Source of the DNA: JABFRG01 sp046351415
GTDB lineage: Bacteria > Myxococcota_A > Polyangia > Polyangiales > Polyangiaceae
Reading direction: 5' to 3'
DNA length: 64,000 nt
Assembly (NCBI GenBank): GCA_046351415.1
Contig: JAXLYO010000013.1
Span: 62,001 to 126,000 of the forward strand
Shown here: piece by piece, positions 61,208 through 64,000 of the stretch
How positions within the stretch are numbered: the stretch's first letter is position 1
How the letters are laid out: each line of letters starts with the position of its first letter
Position numbers and translations under genes: made by a program
The notes under the pieces: model-generated
What the model was told of the DNA's origin: nothing
The model's input: only the letters and a program-made list of their open reading frames with translations
Database searches by the model: none

Positions 61208-61948
61208 TCAGGACGAGCGTGCATGAAGCTCCAGCGCCGAGACATCCATGGGCTTGAGTGCCATGAGGACCCCGGTTCGCGTGGTGTCCGCCGAGAGGAC
61301 GTCGAAGTCGAGCGCGGTCTGGAGCACTTCCTCTGCGAGCTGTTCCAGTCGTGCTTTGAACCGAGCGAACGACTCGGCGGTGAACTTGACGATGTAGAAT
61401 TTGAAGAATTCGTCGTCGCCGTCGAAGTTGCTGCTGAGGAAGACTTTCCGGCCCATCTCGTAGAGCCAGCGCGCCAGTGGGCCGTTCTTGGCCCAACGTA
61501 CCGTGGGTGAAGCCAGTACCTTGAATTGGTTCCGCTCGCGCAGTTCGATGAGAGCGAGCCGGTCGAGTTGAATGAGGTAGCGCTCCACCTGGCGCGCGTC
61601 GAGCTTGAAGCGCTTACGCACACCTTCGACGGAGGCCTGTTTCGCGACGAAGAGAAAGAACCAGAACAACTTCGGCTCCGCCACGAAGGCGCGCTCCTGT
61701 TTGAGCGTGAGTGTCGTTGTGGCGATAGCGCTCTCTTGCGCCGCGAGGCGTGTCACCTCGAAGAGATCGAGATTCAGATAGCGGCAGATTCTTTCGAGCT
61801 GCGAGACGCGCAGGTCACTACCGCGGGAGAAGATGCGTTTCACTGAAGACTCACTGAGACCCACGCCGTTCGCGATTTCGCGATAGGTGACGCCTTGCGT
61901 ACGGAGAATACGTTTGATCGTGAGGCGCAGCGCATCCGAGGAGTCCAT
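61208..61948 (-). CDS. XRE-family helix-turn-helix regulator
   Basis: A 246-residue DNA-binding protein. Residues about 10-65 form an XRE/HipB-type HTH (TIKRILRTQGVTYREIANGVGLSESSVKRIFSRGSDLRVSQLERICRYLNLDLFEV). The rest is a helical, possibly winged, dimerisation region (VEGVRKRFKLDARQVERYLIQLDRLALIELRERNQFKVL) without recognised ligand domain. Preceded at 10 bases by a strong palindrome, so autoregulation is likely. It stands upstream of the multicopper oxidase and nnrS. Confidence 0.85.
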   Translation of the reverse strand: MDSSDALRLTIKRILRTQGVTYREIANGVGLSESSVKRIFSRGSDLRVSQLERICRYLNLDLFEVTRLAAQESAIATTTLTLKQERAFVAEPKLFWFFLFVAKQASVEGVRKRFKLDARQVERYLIQLDRLALIELRERNQFKVLASPTVRWAKNGPLARWLYEMGRKVFLSSNFDGDDEFFKFYIVKFTAESFARFKARLEQLAEEVLQTALDFDVLSADTTRTGVLMALKPMDVSALELHARSS

Positions 61949-61957
61949 GATGCCAGA

Positions 61958-61974
61958 GTATCGAATTTCGATAC
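61958..61974. promoter_or_regulatory. Palindromic operator upstream of the XRE gene
   Basis: GTATCGA-ATT-TCGATAC has perfect 7-bp arms with a 3-base spacer, centred 18 bp upstream of the XRE start codon. This size and position are typical for an autoregulated XRE repressor. Target sites elsewhere were not seen in the window. Confidence 0.6.
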
Positions 61975-62058
61975 CTGTTGGTTCGATGATTGACACTTTC
62001 GAGAGTCGTCCTTGCGGATGACGGTCGCCCGAAGCATCGTCCACGTGGGAGGTAGCGG

Positions 62059-62532
62059 ATGGCAACAGAGAGGCTTTCCTGGTTCCAGCGGGTCGCGAAC
62101 GGCGACATTCCAGATGTGCCCTACATGGGCTTACTTGGCATGCGCCTGACCGAGATTGGAGGAGGGTCCGCGACCGTGGAAATGGCGGTCGACTTGGCGC
62201 GCATCGGAAACCCGCTTGGGGTCGTGCATGGCGGCGCCACGACATCGCTCGTGGACCATGCGATGGGGATGGCGTTCCTATCGATCTTGGAGGACGACGA
62301 AACCTTTGGGACCGTGGAGCTCAAGATGAACCTCGTCAAAGCGATTCGTGAGCCGTGCACGCTGGTAGCTCGCGCAAGCGTGGTGACCGCCGGGCGATCC
62401 ATTGGCATCGTGGATGTGACGGTTACGCGCGTGGAGGACGGGGCTCTCGTGGCGCGAGGCTCGTCCACGTGCATGCGCATAAACATGCGCCGCAATACGG
62501 ACCGAGCAGAGACTCAGATCTCGAAGCAGTAG
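62059..62532 (+). CDS. PaaI-family hotdog thioesterase
   Basis: A 157-residue hotdog-fold acyl-CoA thioesterase. The family signature is GNPLGVVHGGATTSLVDHAMGMA (HGG and catalytic Asp). Substrate is unknown. GGAGGT lies six bases before the ATG. It is divergent from the XRE gene (110 bases between starts) and overlaps, on the other strand, the tail of a DUF1554 remnant by 19 bases. Confidence 0.9.
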   Translation: MATERLSWFQRVANGDIPDVPYMGLLGMRLTEIGGGSATVEMAVDLARIGNPLGVVHGGATTSLVDHAMGMAFLSILEDDETFGTVELKMNLVKAIREPCTLVARASVVTAGRSIGIVDVTVTRVEDGALVARGSSTCMRINMRRNTDRAETQISKQ

Positions 62533-62702
62533 AGGTGGACCGAGCCGGAACAGTCTCGGGTGCCGGCAGGGGCATGACCCAGAAGCGCGCGGCCCAAAAG
62601 GCTGGCGCCCTGCGAGGTCCAATTCGTGGTTCCTCCGTTGGGAACGCCGTAGCGAAAGGGAAACGGAGAGCGGGCGGCAGGAGAGCGGGACGTCGAGACC
62701 AA
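62514..62702 (-). pseudogene. Remnant of a DUF1554-like gene
   Basis: The minus strand here reads PNGGTTNWTSQGASLLGR and ends GSVHLYCFEI before a stop, matching the C-terminal pattern of the DUF1554-like lipoproteins at 29700-34271 (NNCNGWTDRGASLFA and QTFYCFQLP). No signal, lipobox or N-terminal half is present. It is a degraded copy 28 kb from the main cluster. Confidence 0.5.
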
Positions 62703-62768
62703 AGGGTTGCCCGATGCAAATGTTCGGCACTGCGCTGAAGCGCCGCTCGCCCGTGCGAAGGAGTGCCC

Positions 62769-63287
62769 GTGTCCGTATCGCTCTATGATCTCAGTGTGCC
62801 CACGTTCCTGCAGACCATGCGCGCCATCGGTGGTTTCCTAGACCGCGCAGCCACCCGCTGCGCGGACACGGGGGCGAACGCGGACGACTTCGTCAACGTG
62901 CGCTTGTACGAAGACATGGCGCCCTTTCATTTCCAAATCGAAGCGGCGTGGCATCACGCGGTGTGGGGCGTCGAGGCGCTGAAGACCGGTGCGTTCACGC
63001 CGCCCAGTCCGGTCGGCCCCGTTCCCTTCAAAGAGCTCCAAGCGATGATCGCAAGGGGCGAAAAATCGCTCGAAGCCTTCTAGCGCGAAGAGATCGAGGC
63101 CTGCGCCGGCAAAGCCCTCGATCTCCAAATAGGACCAAGGCAACTCGCCTTCACCACCGAGACCTTCATCCTCTCGTTCTCGCTGCCAAACTTCCACTTC
63201 CACGCAGTCGCCGCCTACGACATCCTGCGCTCACGCGGAGTCCCAATCGGCAAGCGAGACTACGAAGGGCAACTGCGGACACGCTAG
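62769..63287 (+). pseudogene. DUF1993 gene with an internal TAG stop
   Basis: Start GTG at 62769 with AAGGAG 5 bases upstream. The first part (SLYDLSVPTFLQTMRAIGGFLDRAATRCADTGANADDFVNVRLYEDMAPFHFQIEAAWHHA) and the part after the stop (LAFTTETFILSFSLPNFHFHAVAAYDILRSRGVPIGKRDYEGQLRTR) together make one complete DUF1993 protein of about 172 residues. The reading frame is unbroken except for TAG at 63081-63083. The N-terminal 104 residues may still be made. Either a nonsense mutation or a base-call error. Confidence 0.78.
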
Positions 63288-63311
63288 CGCGCCGAGCGTG
63301 TCGCGCCTGGG

Positions 63312-63437
63312 CTCTTCATCAAAACCAACTCCATCACCGAAGGACTCCACAATAAGATGGAGCTCATCTCCCGACGTGCCTTCGGCTTTCGTAACTTCCA
63401 AAACTACCGCTTGAGGGTCAAAGCCCTATGCGGCTAA
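63312..63437 (+). pseudogene. ISL3-family transposase C-terminal remnant
   Basis: A 41-residue open stretch, LFIKTNSITEGLHNKMELISRRAFGFRNFQNYRLRVKALCG, matches the end of ISL3-family transposases (N-x-x-EG-x-N-x-K-x-x-x-R-x-x-GFRNFxNYRLRV). No upstream part is present. The sequence after its stop is the likely right end of that element. Confidence 0.7.
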
Positions 63438-63481
63438 CAAAAGACAAAACTCGGCCCTGCCCCCCTTTTAAGAGAAGAGCC
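63398..63481 (+). repeat. 84-bp direct repeat, copy 1 (ISL3 right-end sequence)
   Basis: It spans the last codons of the ISL3 transposase remnant and the presumed element end (ACTCGGCCCTGCCCCCC). A second copy lies at 63529-63612 with two mismatches. Confidence 0.85.
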
Positions 63482-63528
63482 AGTTCATCTTGGCCAACTT
63501 ACGACGGTACAACGGGCAACGCGGCGCG

Positions 63529-63612
63529 CCAAAACTACCGCTTGAGGGTCAAAGCCCTGTGCGGCTAACAACAGACAAAACTCGGCCCTGCCCCCCTTTT
63601 AAGAGAAGAGCC
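63529..63612 (+). repeat. 84-bp direct repeat, copy 2
   Basis: Same sequence as 63398-63481 apart from two substitutions, 47 bases further on. It carries the same transposase-end codons, so two element ends were left side by side, by tandem insertion or duplication. Confidence 0.85.
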
Positions 63613-63642
63613 CGCGAGAGGAGTCGCATAGAACCCCTCCGC
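63612..63642 (+). repeat. 31-bp direct repeat, copy 1
   Basis: CCGCGAGAGGAG and CGCATAGAACCCCTCCGC, separated by one base (T), recur at 63705-63735 with one change (C). Confidence 0.8.
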
Positions 63643-63686
63643 CCGAGCCCCCGCACGCTGCGCGACCGGAAAGGGATTCGTCGCCA

Positions 63687-63714
63687 CCTCTCGCGGTGGG
63701 AGCACCGCGAGAGG
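63687..63714. repeat. 12-bp perfect inverted repeat (hairpin) near the tRNA gene
   Basis: CCTCTCGCGGTG and CACCGCGAGAGG separated by GGAG. It lies 56 bases past the tRNA 3' end on the minus strand and overlaps the second 31-bp repeat. No T-run follows, so terminator function is uncertain. Confidence 0.65.
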
Positions 63715-63735
63715 AGCCGCATAGAACCCCTCCGC
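63705..63735 (+). repeat. 31-bp direct repeat, copy 2
   Basis: Second copy of the 63612-63642 sequence; its first half also forms the right arm of the neighbouring hairpin. Confidence 0.8.
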
Positions 63736-63770
63736 ACGACGACGGTCGGTCTCCACAGAGACCGACCGAG

Positions 63771-63844
63771 TCGGGGCGGAGGGATTCGAACCCCCGACGA
63801 CGAGCACCCAAAGCTCGTGCACTACCAGGCTGTGCGACGCCCCG
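63771..63844 (-). tRNA. tRNA-Pro (anticodon TGG)
   Basis: Read on the minus strand, a 7-bp acceptor stem (CGGGGCG with CGCCCCG), a D arm, an anticodon stem CGAGC/GCTCG enclosing the loop TTTGGGT, and the T arm GGTTCGAATCC are present. The anticodon TGG reads proline CCA codons and, through wobble, other proline codons. The CCA end is not encoded. Confidence 0.93.
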
Positions 63845-63911
63845 AAGGACATCGGTCATAGCACAGCTCGGCCCGCGGGGGGACGATTCGAAAAGCGCCG
63901 CGTAGCCCGGC

Positions 63912-64000
63912 TTACCCCGGCAAGTAGCTGATCTTTGGGGACCCGGTGAAGTTTCCCCACATGCGGCTGTAGGCGAGCTCGACCTGTGTCACGCAGCCTG
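63912..64000 (-). CDS. C-terminal end of an unidentified protein (cut by the window edge)
   Basis: The last 28 codons of a minus-strand gene, reading VTQVELAYSRMWGNFTGSPK and ending SYLPG before TAA. Coding character is judged from the balanced composition; the family cannot be told from so little. Confidence 0.5.
   Translation of the reverse strand, partial: GCVTQVELAYSRMWGNFTGSPKISYLPG

Noticed and set aside
63612..63735. Short CRISPR-like repeat pair near the tRNA
   Set aside because: Only two copies, 62 bases apart, overlapping a hairpin; no cas genes or further copies.

Overview
The window is GC-rich DNA that most likely comes from a myxobacterium (Myxococcota, probably Polyangiales). 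The signs are two Kelch-repeat exoproteins with Cys-rich regions and MYXO-CTERM-like tails, many Cys/Asp/Gly-rich lipoproteins with clear lipoboxes, Ser/Thr protein kinases beside TPR proteins, and mostly lineage-specific genes. Taxonomy is an inference. No ribosomal RNA is present; one tRNA-Pro(TGG) lies near the right edge.

Layout. 1-4.7 kb: a tripartite RND efflux operon (permease with a broken 5' end, adaptor, TolC-like channel). 4.7-15 kb: ordinary metabolic and envelope genes (PLP aminotransferase with a probable CTG start, Ser/Thr kinase, phenylalanine hydroxylase, EamA transporter, secreted hydrolase, YceI lipoprotein, GT87-like glycosyltransferase, GH5-like lipoprotein). 15-22.7 kb: a 2OG-Fe(II) oxygenase-like protein and a two-gene operon of giant Kelch proteins. 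22.7-24.2 kb: a small RiPP locus, a 62-residue precursor followed by an MvdC/MvdD-type ATP-grasp ligase (graspetide-like). 24.5-29.6 kb: a GntR-regulated operon of surface lipoproteins (GntR, beta-helix lipoprotein, two more lipoproteins) with a shared operator close to TTATGT-N3-ACATAA. 29.7-35.3 kb: a cluster of DUF1554-like lipoproteins (the fold expanded in Leptospira) and a TPR protein. 35.3-40.7 kb: a frameshifted Ser/Thr kinase, an FG-GAP repeat lipoprotein and small proteins. 40.7-44 kb: a transposon with two DDE transposases and a nested middle ORF; it has cut the 5' end off the next gene. 44.7-48 kb: lipoproteins and an IS256-family element that has removed the end of the nor operon.

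48-62 kb is a compact denitrification island. HiPIP, norC (with a second haem domain), norB, norQ and norD run leftward; nirK (fused to cytochrome c), nirV, a SCO-like copper chaperone, an outer-membrane protein and a Crp/Fnr regulator run rightward; an XRE regulator, a multicopper oxidase and NnrS follow on the minus strand. Three TGAT-N4-ATCA boxes sit in the promoters. Two of them are centred exactly 41.5 bp upstream of a start codon, which suggests leaderless class II promoters controlled by the local Crp/Fnr protein. Together the genes would reduce nitrite to NO and NO to N2O and handle NO/copper stress; no nitrate or nitrous oxide reductase is seen here.

The last 1.5 kb is decayed: a DUF1554 remnant, a DUF1993 gene with an internal stop, an ISL3-like transposase tail and repeats beside the tRNA. 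Several breaks (efflux permease, kinase, possibly transposase 1) are single-base frameshifts that could be real or sequencing errors.
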